The notes: a model not told the origin generated them from the sequence alone. A DNA stretch of 14,363 nucleotides from Flavobacteriaceae bacterium (GCA_026992695.1 JALWYP010000384.1:1-14363), one strand, 5' to 3'; positions 1 through 9,055 are shown, numbered from the stretch's first letter. Made by a program: numbers and translations.

Positions 1-285
1 CATCAAACCTTGCAAATTAAACAGTTTGAAGTAATGCAAGATTGTGTTAAAGAGAATTTAAGCAGAGGTATTCAATTAGGGTATTTTTTAAAAGATTTAA
101 ACATCGAGTTTATTTCAAGAATTTATTTTTTAGGTATTACGGGAATTAAAGACGAACAACTTTTTCCTTTAGAAAAATTTCCAAAAAAACAACTTATGGA
201 CGACTATTTAGCATACCATATTCGTGGAATAGTTACACCGAAAGGAATGAAAAAATTAACCGAATTTATCCAGAAACAATCATGA
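1..285 (+). CDS. TetR/AcrR-like transcriptional regulator, C-terminal part (5' end outside window)
   Basis: The frame is open from the first base, so the window starts inside this gene. About 94 residues remain, ending at a TGA at 283-285. What is left is mostly helical (for example the stretch around EFISRIYFLGITGIKD and the closing KGMKKLTEFIQKQS). This fits the ligand-binding C-terminal domain of TetR-family repressors; the helix-turn-helix that would prove it lies upstream. The TGA overlaps the ATG of the outer-membrane channel gene as ATGA, so the two are probably translationally coupled and share one mRNA. A TetR gene heading a TolC/adaptor/RND operon is a common arrangement in Flavobacteriia, and such regulators usually repress the pump until a substrate binds. 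The family call rests mainly on context and size; the residues themselves carry no diagnostic motif. A TTG at 10 could be read as a start but is almost certainly internal. Confidence 0.6.
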   Translation, partial: HQTLQIKQFEVMQDCVKENLSRGIQLGYFLKDLNIEFISRIYFLGITGIKDEQLFPLEKFPKKQLMDDYLAYHIRGIVTPKGMKKLTEFIQKQS

Positions 286-1616
286 AAAAAATACTTATTT
301 TAAGCATCTTTATGATTTATGGCATAGTAAGTAACGCTCAAGAAAAGAGTTACTCTTTTACATTACAAGAAGCGATAACCTTTGCCTTAGACAGCAGCTA
401 TACCGCTATTAATGCACGCAGAGATATTGCTAAAGCAATTAAACAGAAGTGGGAAGTAACCGCACAAGGACTTCCGCAAATAAACGGTAAAATCACATAT
501 CAAAATAATTTAAAACAAATAGTATCGTTAATTCCTGCCGAATTTTTTGGAGGACCCTCCGGTACATTTTCTCCCGTAGAATTTAGCCCCAAACAAAGTG
601 TAAATGCTTCGGCTACTTTAAGTCAGCTTATTTTCGACGGTAGTTATCTGGTAGGACTTCAAGCTGCTAAAGTTTTTCTACAATATTCAAAAAATGCAAA
701 TCAAAAAACACAACTCGAAGTACGTAAAGGAGTTATAAATGCTTATGGAAGTGTTTTACTTTCTGAAGAAATGGTAACTATTTTAAAAAAAAATAAAGAA
801 ACGCTCGAAAAGAATCTCTTTGAAACCCAACAAATATATAAAAACGGGTTTACCGAAGAAGAAAGTGTAGAACAGCTTGAAATTACACTAAACGACATTA
901 AAAATCGCCTTTCAAATACTAAGCAAATGTTACAAATTGCTAAACAAATGTTTAATTTGGCGTTAGGTTTAAACATAGATACTCCTGTTAATTTAACCGA
1001 CTCTCTTGAAAGCTTAACACAAAAAAACACCTCGCTACAGCTTTTAGAAACCGATTTAACTATTGAAAATAATATAGATTATAAAATAGCATCCAATCTT
1101 ACACAACAAAGACAGCTAGAACTTAAAAAAGAAAAAACAAATGCGCTACCTAATCTCGCCGCTTTTGTAAATTTAGGCACATTGGCAAATGGCAACGATT
1201 TTACCTTTTTAAACAATGAGCAAAAATGGTATGCTTTTTCAATTTTTGGAGTAACTATGAATGTTCCTCTCTTTAGCAGTATGGGAAGAAGTGCAAAAAC
1301 ACAACGCGCAAGTATTGCTTTAGATCAAGCGAACACACAACTTAAAGAAACCGAACAAAAAATTAAATTGGCACTTTCGCAAACCAAAGCCAATTACCAA
1401 TTTGCTATTGAAAATTACAACAATGCCAAGAAAAATCTTTCGTTGGCAGAACGAATAGAACACAAAAACCAGCTAAAATTTAAAGAAGGATTAGCAAGCA
1501 GTTTTGAACTTAGACAAGCACAATTACAATTGTTTAGTGCGCAACAAAACTTTTACCAAGCTATGCTTAACGTAATTAACTCAAAAGCCGATTTAGAAAC
1601 TATATTAAACCTATAA
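282..1616 (+). CDS. TolC-family outer-membrane efflux channel (OEP family)
   Basis: This 444-residue protein is the outer-membrane exit duct of a tripartite efflux pump. Residues 1-19 form a signal peptide (MKK, a hydrophobic core, then SNA before Q20). The mature part opens with the usual first helix of the family (YSFTLQEAITFALDSS) and has two similar halves rich in long amphipathic helices with many Gln, Lys and Asn, as expected for the coiled-coil barrel. The second half contains the typical end of an OEP repeat (FKEGLASSFELRQAQLQLF). Length matches the family norm of about 420-480. The ATG at 282 overlaps the regulator stop and fits the signal peptide, so the start is secure. The adaptor gene follows after 22 nt. 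A run of nine A (785-793) lies in the coding sequence at residues 168-171. The exported substrate cannot be told from the sequence. Confidence 0.93.
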   Translation: MKKILILSIFMIYGIVSNAQEKSYSFTLQEAITFALDSSYTAINARRDIAKAIKQKWEVTAQGLPQINGKITYQNNLKQIVSLIPAEFFGGPSGTFSPVEFSPKQSVNASATLSQLIFDGSYLVGLQAAKVFLQYSKNANQKTQLEVRKGVINAYGSVLLSEEMVTILKKNKETLEKNLFETQQIYKNGFTEEESVEQLEITLNDIKNRLSNTKQMLQIAKQMFNLALGLNIDTPVNLTDSLESLTQKNTSLQLLETDLTIENNIDYKIASNLTQQRQLELKKEKTNALPNLAAFVNLGTLANGNDFTFLNNEQKWYAFSIFGVTMNVPLFSSMGRSAKTQRASIALDQANTQLKETEQKIKLALSQTKANYQFAIENYNNAKKNLSLAERIEHKNQLKFKEGLASSFELRQAQLQLFSAQQNFYQAMLNVINSKADLETILNL

Positions 1617-1638
1617 AAAAATTAGAAAACATTTTGTT

Positions 1639-2802
1639 ATGAAAAAAATAATTCTCCTATTTATCATAATTACCGGCATTTTTGCTTGCAAGGAAAAAGA
1701 GCAAAGCTTAGATGATGTAATAACAACAAAAGATTTAAAAACAATTAGAGATTACAAAGCTAAAAAAAGCAAAGAACTCAGTACAATTAACACTGAAATT
1801 CAAATGTTAGATAGTGTAATTTCTAAATTAGATACTGTAGAAAAACTTCCGTTGGTAACCGTTTTTCGGGCAAAAGACACCCTTTTTAAACATTTTATAG
1901 AGTTACAAGGAAGTGTGGCTACACAAAAAAACATTGTGTTGTATCCCGAGTTTTCAGGATTACTAAAACGTATTTATGTAAAAGAGGGGCAATACGTTTC
2001 TAAAGGACAATTGTTAGCTAGAATAGACGATGGTGGCTTTTCGCAACAATTGGCACAGCTTCAGGTTCAAGAAAATTTAGCTAAAACTACTTTTAACAGA
2101 CAACAACGGCTTTGGGAACAAAATATAGGGAGCGAAATTCAGTATCTGCAAGCAAAATCTCAATACGAAGCTTTACAAAAATCGGTTAGTCAAATGCAAT
2201 CTCAGTTAGCAAAAACAACAATGAGAGCACCGTTTTCGGGAGTTATTGATGAAATTATTACCGATCAAGGTACCGTAGTAGGAGCCGGACAATCACCGGT
2301 TATGAGATTACTAAATTTATCAAATATGTACATCGAGGCAGAAGTCCCCGAAACCTACCTCAATAGCATTACCAAAGGAAAAGAAGTAGAAGCCTATTTT
2401 AGTGTATTGGGTAAAACCGTTTTGGCTAAAGTTACACAATCAAGCAATTACATTCAACCCGGAAACCGAACTTTTAAAGTTACCGTATCGCTTCCCAACA
2501 AAGACAAAAGCATAAAACCCAACCTTACGGCAAAACTTAAAATAAACGATTATACAAATCCCAACGCGCTATTAATTTATCAAAGTCTAATTTCTGAAAA
2601 CGCTCAAGGAAAACAATATGTTTATGTCATTCAGCAAAACGAACAGCAAAAAAATATTGCAAAGAAAACGATTGTTACTACAGGAAAAGTACAAGGTGAT
2701 TATGTCGAAATTACCAGCGGTTTAAAACCTAACGATTTAATAATCGAAGAAGGTGCTAGAAGTGTAAAAGACAATCAAGCAGTTCAAATTTTAAACCGTT
2801 AA
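1639..2802 (+). CDS. RND efflux periplasmic adaptor (membrane fusion protein), lipoprotein
   Basis: This 387-residue protein links the inner-membrane pump to the outer-membrane channel. The N-terminus is a lipoprotein signal with lipobox GIFAC, so Cys17 would be acylated. Residues about 35-65 are charged and probably helical, an N-terminal extension before the core. A first lipoyl-like half lies near 95-130 (GLLKRIYVKEGQYVSKGQLL), a coiled-coil hairpin near 130-190 rich in Gln, and the second lipoyl half at about 194-225 with the hallmark MRAPFSGVID, which in this family closes the barrel-sandwich domain. The beta-barrel and membrane-proximal domains follow, to VKDNQAVQILNR. Order and length match the AcrA/MexA/HlyD_D23-type adaptors. 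It sits between its channel and pump genes, with only 3 nt between its TAA and the pump ATG. A-rich leader, no Shine-Dalgarno sequence. Confidence 0.93.
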   Translation: MKKIILLFIIITGIFACKEKEQSLDDVITTKDLKTIRDYKAKKSKELSTINTEIQMLDSVISKLDTVEKLPLVTVFRAKDTLFKHFIELQGSVATQKNIVLYPEFSGLLKRIYVKEGQYVSKGQLLARIDDGGFSQQLAQLQVQENLAKTTFNRQQRLWEQNIGSEIQYLQAKSQYEALQKSVSQMQSQLAKTTMRAPFSGVIDEIITDQGTVVGAGQSPVMRLLNLSNMYIEAEVPETYLNSITKGKEVEAYFSVLGKTVLAKVTQSSNYIQPGNRTFKVTVSLPNKDKSIKPNLTAKLKINDYTNPNALLIYQSLISENAQGKQYVYVIQQNEQQKNIAKKTIVTTGKVQGDYVEITSGLKPNDLIIEEGARSVKDNQAVQILNR

Positions 2803-2805
2803 ATC

Positions 2806-5800
2806 ATGAAGGACAAAAAACTATACAAAGAATTTTCACCTTCATCTTGGGCAATAGATAACAAAGCTACTATTTATGTGCTTATGTTTATTATATTAAC
2901 ACTAGGTATTGGTGCTTATTTTGGTTTATCTAGAGAAACTTTCCCCGAAGCTAAGGAAACTAAAATTTTTGTTTCGGTGGTGTATCCCGGAAATACCGCA
3001 GAAGATATCGAGCGATTGATCATAGACCCATTAGAAGACGAATTTAAAAATGTAAGTAACGTATCTAAATTTAATTCGACTTCGCAAGAAGATTTTGGAT
3101 TAATCATCGTAGAATTTGATGAAAACATTACTGTTGAAGAAGCCAAACAAAAGATAAAAGACGAAGTTGACGGCAAGAAATCTGGTGAAGATTGGCCTAC
3201 TTTTAATGGTGCTAAAGTAGAACCCAATGTTTTTAGTTTAAATATTTCGGAAGAATTTCCCATCGCCAACATAAGTATTACTGGCGATTATCCGGTGCAA
3301 CAACTTAAAAAATTTGCCGAATACCTACAGGATAAAATTGAAGACCTTCCCGAAATTAAACAAGCAGATTTACGAGGCGTACAAGACAAAGAGATAGAAG
3401 TTGCCGTAGATATGTTTAAAATGACCGCTGCTAAAGTAAGTTTTGGTAGTATTATTAATGCTATAAAAAATGGCAATGTAACCATGTCTGCAGGTAACAT
3501 TATAACCGCAGGACAAAGAAGAACCATTCGTGTTTTAGGAGAAATAACAAAACCCACAAATCTTGACAACTTTGTAGTAAAATCCAATAATGGAGTAGTT
3601 TATCTAAAAGATGTAGCTACCGTTACGTTTAAAGAAAAACAACGAACAAGTTATGCACGTGATTTTGGAAAAGAAGTAGTCATGCTGGATATAAAAAAAC
3701 GCTCCGGAAAAAACATGGTAGAAGCCGTAGAAAAAATAAGAACTATTATTTCTAATGCTAAAAAAAATGTTTTTCCCGAAGGAGTTATTGTAAATATTTC
3801 AAACGATCAATCTGCTAAAACAGTTAACAATGTTGATGATTTGGTAAACAACATCATCTTTGGTATTGCACTAGTGGTACTTGTTTTAATGTTCTTTTTA
3901 GGGTTTCGAAATGCTTTGTTTGTAGGTTTTGCCATTCCGTTATCAATGTTTATGTCGTTTATGATTATTTCAGCATTAGGTTATACATTAAATACAATGA
4001 TATTGTTTGGTCTTATTATGGGGCTGGGAATGTTGGTAGACAACGGTATTGTAGTGGTTGAAAATGTGTATCGATTAATGGAAGAAGAGGGTATGTCGCG
4101 ACTGGAAGCCGCCAAAAAAGGAATAGGCGAAATAGCGGTTCCCATTATCATATCTACCGCAACAACAGTAGCTGCTTTTGTGCCCTTAGGAATGTGGCCC
4201 GGTATTATGGGAGAATTTATGAAATACTTTCCAATAACACTATCTATTGTTTTAGGATCATCACTCTTTGTTGCTATTTTTATTAACTCGATGTTGGTTT
4301 CTCAATTTATGAAAACCGAAGAAGGCGAGTTATCAAAAAAAGGGTTACTTAAAATCACCCTTATTATGGGCGGTCTAGGTATTTTAATTGTATTATTTGG
4401 AGGTTCGTATCGCGGCTTAGGATCATTACTAATTTTTACAGTACTCATGTTTTGGCTGTATAAATACTTCTTAAAAAATGTCGCAAATTACTTTCAGCAC
4501 GTTCTTTTAGTTAAACTAGAAAATGTGTATAAAAAGTTTTTACATTTTGCGTTAAGCAGAAAAAATCCGGTGTTTTTTGTTTTGGGAAATTTTATACTTC
4601 TCTTCGGAATATTTATGCTGTTTGGTATGTCTATTAAATCGGAACGTACACAAATTGAATTTTTCCCCGATAACAAACCCAACCAGATTATTGTTTATAT
4701 TGAATATCCGCAAGGAACCGACATTGAAAAAACCAATACGCTAACAAAAAAAATAGAGCAACGAGTTTATTCCGTTTTAAACGACAAACAATACTTTGAA
4801 GGAAACCATAATTTTATGGTTGAAGCCGCCATTTCGCAAGTAGGTGAAGGTGCTAGTAATCCGCAAGCCGATGCCGGAAATAATTCAGAAATGCCTCACC
4901 GTGCAAAACTTACCGTTACGCTTCGCGAATTTAAATACCGAAAAGGAAAAGATTCCGAATTACTTCGGAAAAAAATTCAGGATAATTTAAAAGGAATTTA
5001 TCCGGGTGTAACCATCTCTGTTGAAAAAGATCCGGTAGGTCCACCTGTAGGATACCCCATTAACATTGAGTTAAGTGGCACAAATTACGATGAGCTTATT
5101 CAACTTGCCGAAAAAATGAAAAATTTTATCAACTCTAAAAATGTTGCCGGAGTTGACGAGCTTAAAATAGATGTTAACAAAAGAAAACCTGCAATGAAGG
5201 TGTTTGTAGACAGAAAAAAAGCAGGCGAATTAGGAGTAGCTGTAGGACAGGTAGCGCAACAACTAAGACAATCTGTATTTGGGAATAAAGCCGGAATTTA
5301 TAAAAAAGAAGGAGATGATTATGATATTTATGTCCGATTTAATGAGCAAGACCGATACAACCAAAGCATTTTGTTTAACCAAAACATTATTTTTAGAGAC
5401 CAAGCCACCGGAAGGTTAAAAGAAATTCCTATCGCTTCGGTAATAAGTCATAAAAACAGTTCCTCTTTTAGTGCTATAAAACACAAAGAAGGCAAACGAG
5501 TTGTAACCGTTTATTCGGCATTAGAAGCCGGTTATAAAGATGCAACTGCGGTAATTAGTCATATTAGACAAGAAATGAAGAATTTTGAAAAACTTCCTAA
5601 AGATATTTCAATAGATTATACAGGGCAAATTGAAGAGCAAAACAAACAGCAAGCCTTTTTAAATAAAGCTTTTCTTTACGGTATTTTACTTATTTTTTTA
5701 CTTCTGGTGTTTCAGTTTAATTCGGTAAGTAAACCCAGCATAATAATGGTGGCTATTTTGTTAAGTTTTATTGGTGTTTTTGGCGGAATACTTATAACAG

Positions 5801-6264
5801 GCTCTTCATTTGTAATTATGATGACCATGATGGGAATTATTGCTCTGGCGGGGATTGTAGTAAATAATGGCGTAGTGTTATTAGATTACACCCAGTTATT
5901 AATTGACAGAAAACTGGCTCAATTGGGTAAATCTTCTTCCGATTTTCTTCCTAAAGAAGAAGTGATAAAACTAATTGTAAAAGCGGGTCGTGCCAGGCTT
6001 CGCCCTGTGTTATTAACCGCTATAACAACTGTATTGGGGCTTATACCGTTAGCAACAGGTTTTAATATAGATTTTTTTAGTTTATTTTCCGAGTTTAACC
6101 CGCATATCTATTTTGGTGGTGATAATGTTATTTTTTGGGGACCACTGGCAAAAACCGTTATTTACGGATTAATCATAGCTACCTTCTTAACACTTGTAAT
6201 TGTTCCCGCCTTATTTTACTTAACTTATAGTTTTAAAATATGGTTACGGAAAGTAAGGATGTAA
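2806..6264 (+). CDS. RND-family efflux pump, inner-membrane permease subunit (AcrB-like)
   Basis: This 1152-residue protein is the proton-driven inner-membrane pump of the tripartite system. The family layout is clear: TM1 near 20-40, a first large periplasmic porter region to about 340 (with TKIFVSVVYPGNTAEDIE), a TM2-TM6 block at about 346-500, TM7 at 588-609, a second periplasmic region to about 950, and a last TM block from 955. TM4 carries GMLVDNGIVVVENVYR, so AcrB Asp407 is kept as Asp412, but Asp408 is Asn413. TM10 carries GIVVNNGVVLLDY, with Asn1020 where AcrB has Lys940. These variants occur in a broad RND subgroup, so the protein is probably active with an altered proton relay. It is about 100 residues longer than AcrB: there is an extra hydrophobic hairpin at 514-556, and a longer loop before the last TM helix (FNIDFFSLFSEFNPHIYFGG). 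Substrate unknown; a drug, lipid or metabolite exporter is likely, and the residues do not point to heavy metals. Confidence 0.95.
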   Translation: MKDKKLYKEFSPSSWAIDNKATIYVLMFIILTLGIGAYFGLSRETFPEAKETKIFVSVVYPGNTAEDIERLIIDPLEDEFKNVSNVSKFNSTSQEDFGLIIVEFDENITVEEAKQKIKDEVDGKKSGEDWPTFNGAKVEPNVFSLNISEEFPIANISITGDYPVQQLKKFAEYLQDKIEDLPEIKQADLRGVQDKEIEVAVDMFKMTAAKVSFGSIINAIKNGNVTMSAGNIITAGQRRTIRVLGEITKPTNLDNFVVKSNNGVVYLKDVATVTFKEKQRTSYARDFGKEVVMLDIKKRSGKNMVEAVEKIRTIISNAKKNVFPEGVIVNISNDQSAKTVNNVDDLVNNIIFGIALVVLVLMFFLGFRNALFVGFAIPLSMFMSFMIISALGYTLNTMILFGLIMGLGMLVDNGIVVVENVYRLMEEEGMSRLEAAKKGIGEIAVPIIISTATTVAAFVPLGMWPGIMGEFMKYFPITLSIVLGSSLFVAIFINSMLVSQFMKTEEGELSKKGLLKITLIMGGLGILIVLFGGSYRGLGSLLIFTVLMFWLYKYFLKNVANYFQHVLLVKLENVYKKFLHFALSRKNPVFFVLGNFILLFGIFMLFGMSIKSERTQIEFFPDNKPNQIIVYIEYPQGTDIEKTNTLTKKIEQRVYSVLNDKQYFEGNHNFMVEAAISQVGEGASNPQADAGNNSEMPHRAKLTVTLREFKYRKGKDSELLRKKIQDNLKGIYPGVTISVEKDPVGPPVGYPINIELSGTNYDELIQLAEKMKNFINSKNVAGVDELKIDVNKRKPAMKVFVDRKKAGELGVAVGQVAQQLRQSVFGNKAGIYKKEGDDYDIYVRFNEQDRYNQSILFNQNIIFRDQATGRLKEIPIASVISHKNSSSFSAIKHKEGKRVVTVYSALEAGYKDATAVISHIRQEMKNFEKLPKDISIDYTGQIEEQNKQQAFLNKAFLYGILLIFLLLVFQFNSVSKPSIIMVAILLSFIGVFGGILITGSSFVIMMTMMGIIALAGIVVNNGVVLLDYTQLLIDRKLAQLGKSSSDFLPKEEVIKLIVKAGRARLRPVLLTAITTVLGLIPLATGFNIDFFSLFSEFNPHIYFGGDNVIFWGPLAKTVIYGLIIATFLTLVIVPALFYLTYSFKIWLRKVRM

Positions 6265-6267
6265 ATA

Positions 6268-6301
6268 ATAAGCCTCACAGAAAAAATTCTGTGAGGCTTA
6301 T
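6268..6301. terminator. Perfect 15-bp hairpin between convergent genes, probable bidirectional terminator
   Basis: The arms 6268-6282 (ATAAGCCTCACAGAA) and 6287-6301 are exact reverse complements around a four-base AAAA loop. The core GCCTCACAG/CTGTGAGGC gives the stem its stability. It begins 3 nt after the stop of the RND pump gene (+) and ends 21 nt before the stop of the TonB-dependent receptor gene (-), the position expected of a shared terminator. The AT pairs at the base provide only a short T stretch on either strand, so release could be less complete than at a canonical terminator. Confidence 0.85.
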
Positions 6302-6322
6302 AAATACAATTAAGGAATTTCT

Positions 6323-9055
6323 TTAAAACTTAAAGGTAAGCCCTCCGTTAATTATAGTACCATTAAAACCAAATTGATTTACTTCCCAAGGATATTTAAA
6401 ACGTCCTCCCAGGTCAGTAACAAAATCTCCTTTAGTATCAATTATATCCGGATATACATTTAGCAGGTTATTTGCTGCAACAAAACCGGATATTTTATCA
6501 GAAAACTTGTATCCAATTACCAAATCGGTTAAGATTTTTCCGGCAAAAGTTTGATCGTAAGCTGTATCTTCAACAGGAAGTGGAGCTCCTCCTGGACCTA
6601 GTGGTGCACCATTCAACCCATTATTAGCATGTTTCCAAGTAACTTCGCCAAAATAGGTGTTGTTTAATGTAAACCTCCACTTATTAACTTCATAATCAAG
6701 ACCAAGCAATACTTTCGATTTTGGTCTGGCAGATTCAATTCTGGATTGTTCTTTCCGGTTAAAAATATCGTATCCGTTTTCACCTAACAATCCCGGAGCT
6801 TGAACTTGTAAATCGGGTGTGTTAGGATCTACATCATCATTAGTAATATCGGTAGTATTGTAATTCCCTGCAAGAGTTGCTTTTAAGGTTCCGCTACCTA
6901 AAGAAATATTACTGTAAGTTAATACCAAATCGGCTCCTTGTGTTTTAGTATCTACAGCATTTACAAAGAATTTTAAACTGGTAATTTGATTGTCTATCAA
7001 AATTTGCTCAACAGGGTTAACGGTATTATCATCACCGTCAAAGCCTATTTCTCCTGTAAACACAACGCGATCAAACACTTCAACTTGGTACACATCAAGA
7101 GCAACCGAAAAGTCTTTTGAAGGCTTAAAGGTTACACCTGCCGAAATATTTTTTGAAGTCTCGGCACTTAATTGCGGAACTCCTAAACCATCTCTAATTA
7201 CCGGATCTACATTATTAAATGTTCCTTGGTTAGAAACCGTTCCACCAGATACTAAAGTTTGAATGTTACTTAAATAAATTTGGTGTAATGAAGGAGCTCT
7301 AAAACCGGTACTGTAAGAGGCTCTTATAGCTCCTTTGTTGTCGCCAAACAAGTATCTTCCATTTACTTTCCAAGAAGTATTATCGCCAAAATCGCTAAAA
7401 TCTTCATAGCGTACAGCACCACCAATTAAAATAGCCTCGGTTGGTTCCCACTCCAGGTCACCATACACACCATAATTACTTCTGTAAGCTCGTACTTCGT
7501 TAGAAGGTTGTAAACCGGGAAAAGATTGAACTCCTTGTCCGGCATACGAGGCATATTCGCCTGCATAAGAGTTAAAACGTTCTTCACGAATTTCGGCACC
7601 AAACGCAAGATTTAACGTACCAAAAGACCTGTTAAAATCAAGATTAGATAATAAGTTGTTAAATGCATAGGCACCTACATCAAAAGAAGTAGGACTATTA
7701 GCACCTAAAGCTAAATTTATACTGTTATTTACTTGATAATCTACAGCATTTCTACCAAAGGTACCACTCCAATCTACATCAAATCCGGCAAGTTTAAATT
7801 CGACACCAACAGTATTAAAGTTATCACGTACTTTGGTTTCAAAAGTAGGTTGAAATCCTTGATACTCTTCATTTGCATCGTGTAATAAGTTGAACTCGTC
7901 CGGAATCCAATAAGGAGCTCTGTATAAAGCAAAACTCTTACCTTCTCTATAGGTCATTCCACCAAAGGCATAAACTTTTCCCTTTCCATTTTTAAAGGGT
8001 AATCCAAAATTAAAAAACACATCTCCTTTATAGAGTTCGGGTTGTCCTACGGTCATTCCCAAATCGGGATTTTGTTGAATCCAAGGATGTGTACCGTTTA
8101 AGATAGCATCGTCTCCAAAGATTACTCCAAATAAACCATCTCCGCCCGGCACTCCAGATCTGTCGGTAATGTCTTGTTGGTAATATGCAAAAGTAAGATT
8201 TAAATAACCTCCGTTTTCACCAACTGCTAAACCCGTATTAACATCGGCTCCAAGGTTAAAACCATCACCTTCGGTAGTTACACCCGAATTAATATTTACC
8301 ACTGTTTTACCCACATCTTCGCGTAATACCATATTAATAACTCCGGCAATTGCATCAGACCCATATTGAGCCGAGGCTCCATCACGTAGTACCTCTACCC
8401 GTTTTAGAGCTGCCGCAGGAATACTTTTTAAATCTACTCCTACCTCCCCTTTTCCGGGCGTATCGTTAATATAAACAAGCGCACTTTGGTTTTTACGCTT
8501 TCCGTTTACCAAAACCAAGGTTCTACTTGGACCCAAGCCACGTAAATCGGCAGGATCAAAGTGAGCTGTTGCATCAGAAATGGTTTGATTCGTAGAGTTA
8601 AACGAAGGAACCGCATAGGTTAACATTTTATCAATCGTAGGTTGTGCTGTGCTTCGCAACACATCTACCGAAAGATTATCAATAGGTATAGGAGAATTTA
8701 AAACCGTTCGGTTTTTCCCTCTACTTCCTACTAATACGATTTCGTCTAATGAAACGCCTTGTTCTAGAACAACGCTTACCGGAGAAGAAGATTTTACTTC
8801 TACCTCCATAGTTTTAGAACCAACTGAAGAAACGACGATAACAATCGGTAGAGATTCAACTTGTATGCTAAATTTTCCGTCGAAATCTGATACAACTCCT
8901 TTGTTTGTACCTTTAACAACAATGCTTGCTCCCGGTAACGGATCTCCCGTTCCGGATTCGGCTACTGTTCCTGAAACTGTCTCCTGTGCAAAGCCAATTA
9001 ACGGAAACAGAACCAACAATAACAAATTAATTTTTGAAAGTAATAATTTTCTCAT
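6323..9055 (-). CDS. TonB-dependent outer-membrane receptor with carboxypeptidase-regulatory-like N-terminal domain
   Basis: This 910-residue outer-membrane protein would import a bound ligand using energy from TonB/ExbBD. In order: a signal peptide to about residue 23 (ending IGFAQ), a CarboxypepD_reg-like beta-sandwich at 25-98 (GDPLPGASIVVKGTNKG then FDGKFSI), a TonB-box-like DEIVLVG at 104-110, a plug domain at about 115-245 (LRGLGPSRTLVLVNGKR; VEVLRDGASAQYGSDAIAGV), then a beta-barrel ending GGLTFKF, with the C-terminal Phe typical of outer-membrane barrels. The full-length frame has no breaks. The ATG at 9053-9055 directly precedes the signal peptide. No susD-like gene, ferric reductase or substrate enzyme lies next to it, so this is a lone receptor; the ligand (siderophore, sugar, peptide or other) cannot be assigned. 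It converges on the efflux operon and diverges from aspS. Confidence 0.95.
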   Translation of the reverse strand: MRKLLLSKINLLLLVLFPLIGFAQETVSGTVAESGTGDPLPGASIVVKGTNKGVVSDFDGKFSIQVESLPIVIVVSSVGSKTMEVEVKSSSPVSVVLEQGVSLDEIVLVGSRGKNRTVLNSPIPIDNLSVDVLRSTAQPTIDKMLTYAVPSFNSTNQTISDATAHFDPADLRGLGPSRTLVLVNGKRKNQSALVYINDTPGKGEVGVDLKSIPAAALKRVEVLRDGASAQYGSDAIAGVINMVLREDVGKTVVNINSGVTTEGDGFNLGADVNTGLAVGENGGYLNLTFAYYQQDITDRSGVPGGDGLFGVIFGDDAILNGTHPWIQQNPDLGMTVGQPELYKGDVFFNFGLPFKNGKGKVYAFGGMTYREGKSFALYRAPYWIPDEFNLLHDANEEYQGFQPTFETKVRDNFNTVGVEFKLAGFDVDWSGTFGRNAVDYQVNNSINLALGANSPTSFDVGAYAFNNLLSNLDFNRSFGTLNLAFGAEIREERFNSYAGEYASYAGQGVQSFPGLQPSNEVRAYRSNYGVYGDLEWEPTEAILIGGAVRYEDFSDFGDNTSWKVNGRYLFGDNKGAIRASYSTGFRAPSLHQIYLSNIQTLVSGGTVSNQGTFNNVDPVIRDGLGVPQLSAETSKNISAGVTFKPSKDFSVALDVYQVEVFDRVVFTGEIGFDGDDNTVNPVEQILIDNQITSLKFFVNAVDTKTQGADLVLTYSNISLGSGTLKATLAGNYNTTDITNDDVDPNTPDLQVQAPGLLGENGYDIFNRKEQSRIESARPKSKVLLGLDYEVNKWRFTLNNTYFGEVTWKHANNGLNGAPLGPGGAPLPVEDTAYDQTFAGKILTDLVIGYKFSDKISGFVAANNLLNVYPDIIDTKGDFVTDLGGRFKYPWEVNQFGFNGTIINGGLTFKF

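Noticed and set aside
545..562. GGAGG/CCTCC inverted repeat inside the channel gene
   Set aside because: A 5-bp stem in a conserved coding region; too short and badly placed to be a regulatory hairpin.
1687..1704. Charged residues after the lipobox Cys of the adaptor (CKEKEQ), as a Bacteroidota surface-export signal
   Set aside because: The pattern lacks the consecutive acidic pair of the known signal, and an RND adaptor must stay in the periplasm to do its job.
2916..3587. Two antisense open frames of about 100-118 codons within the RND pump gene
   Set aside because: They are shadows of the pump coding sequence, with no protein-like features of their own.
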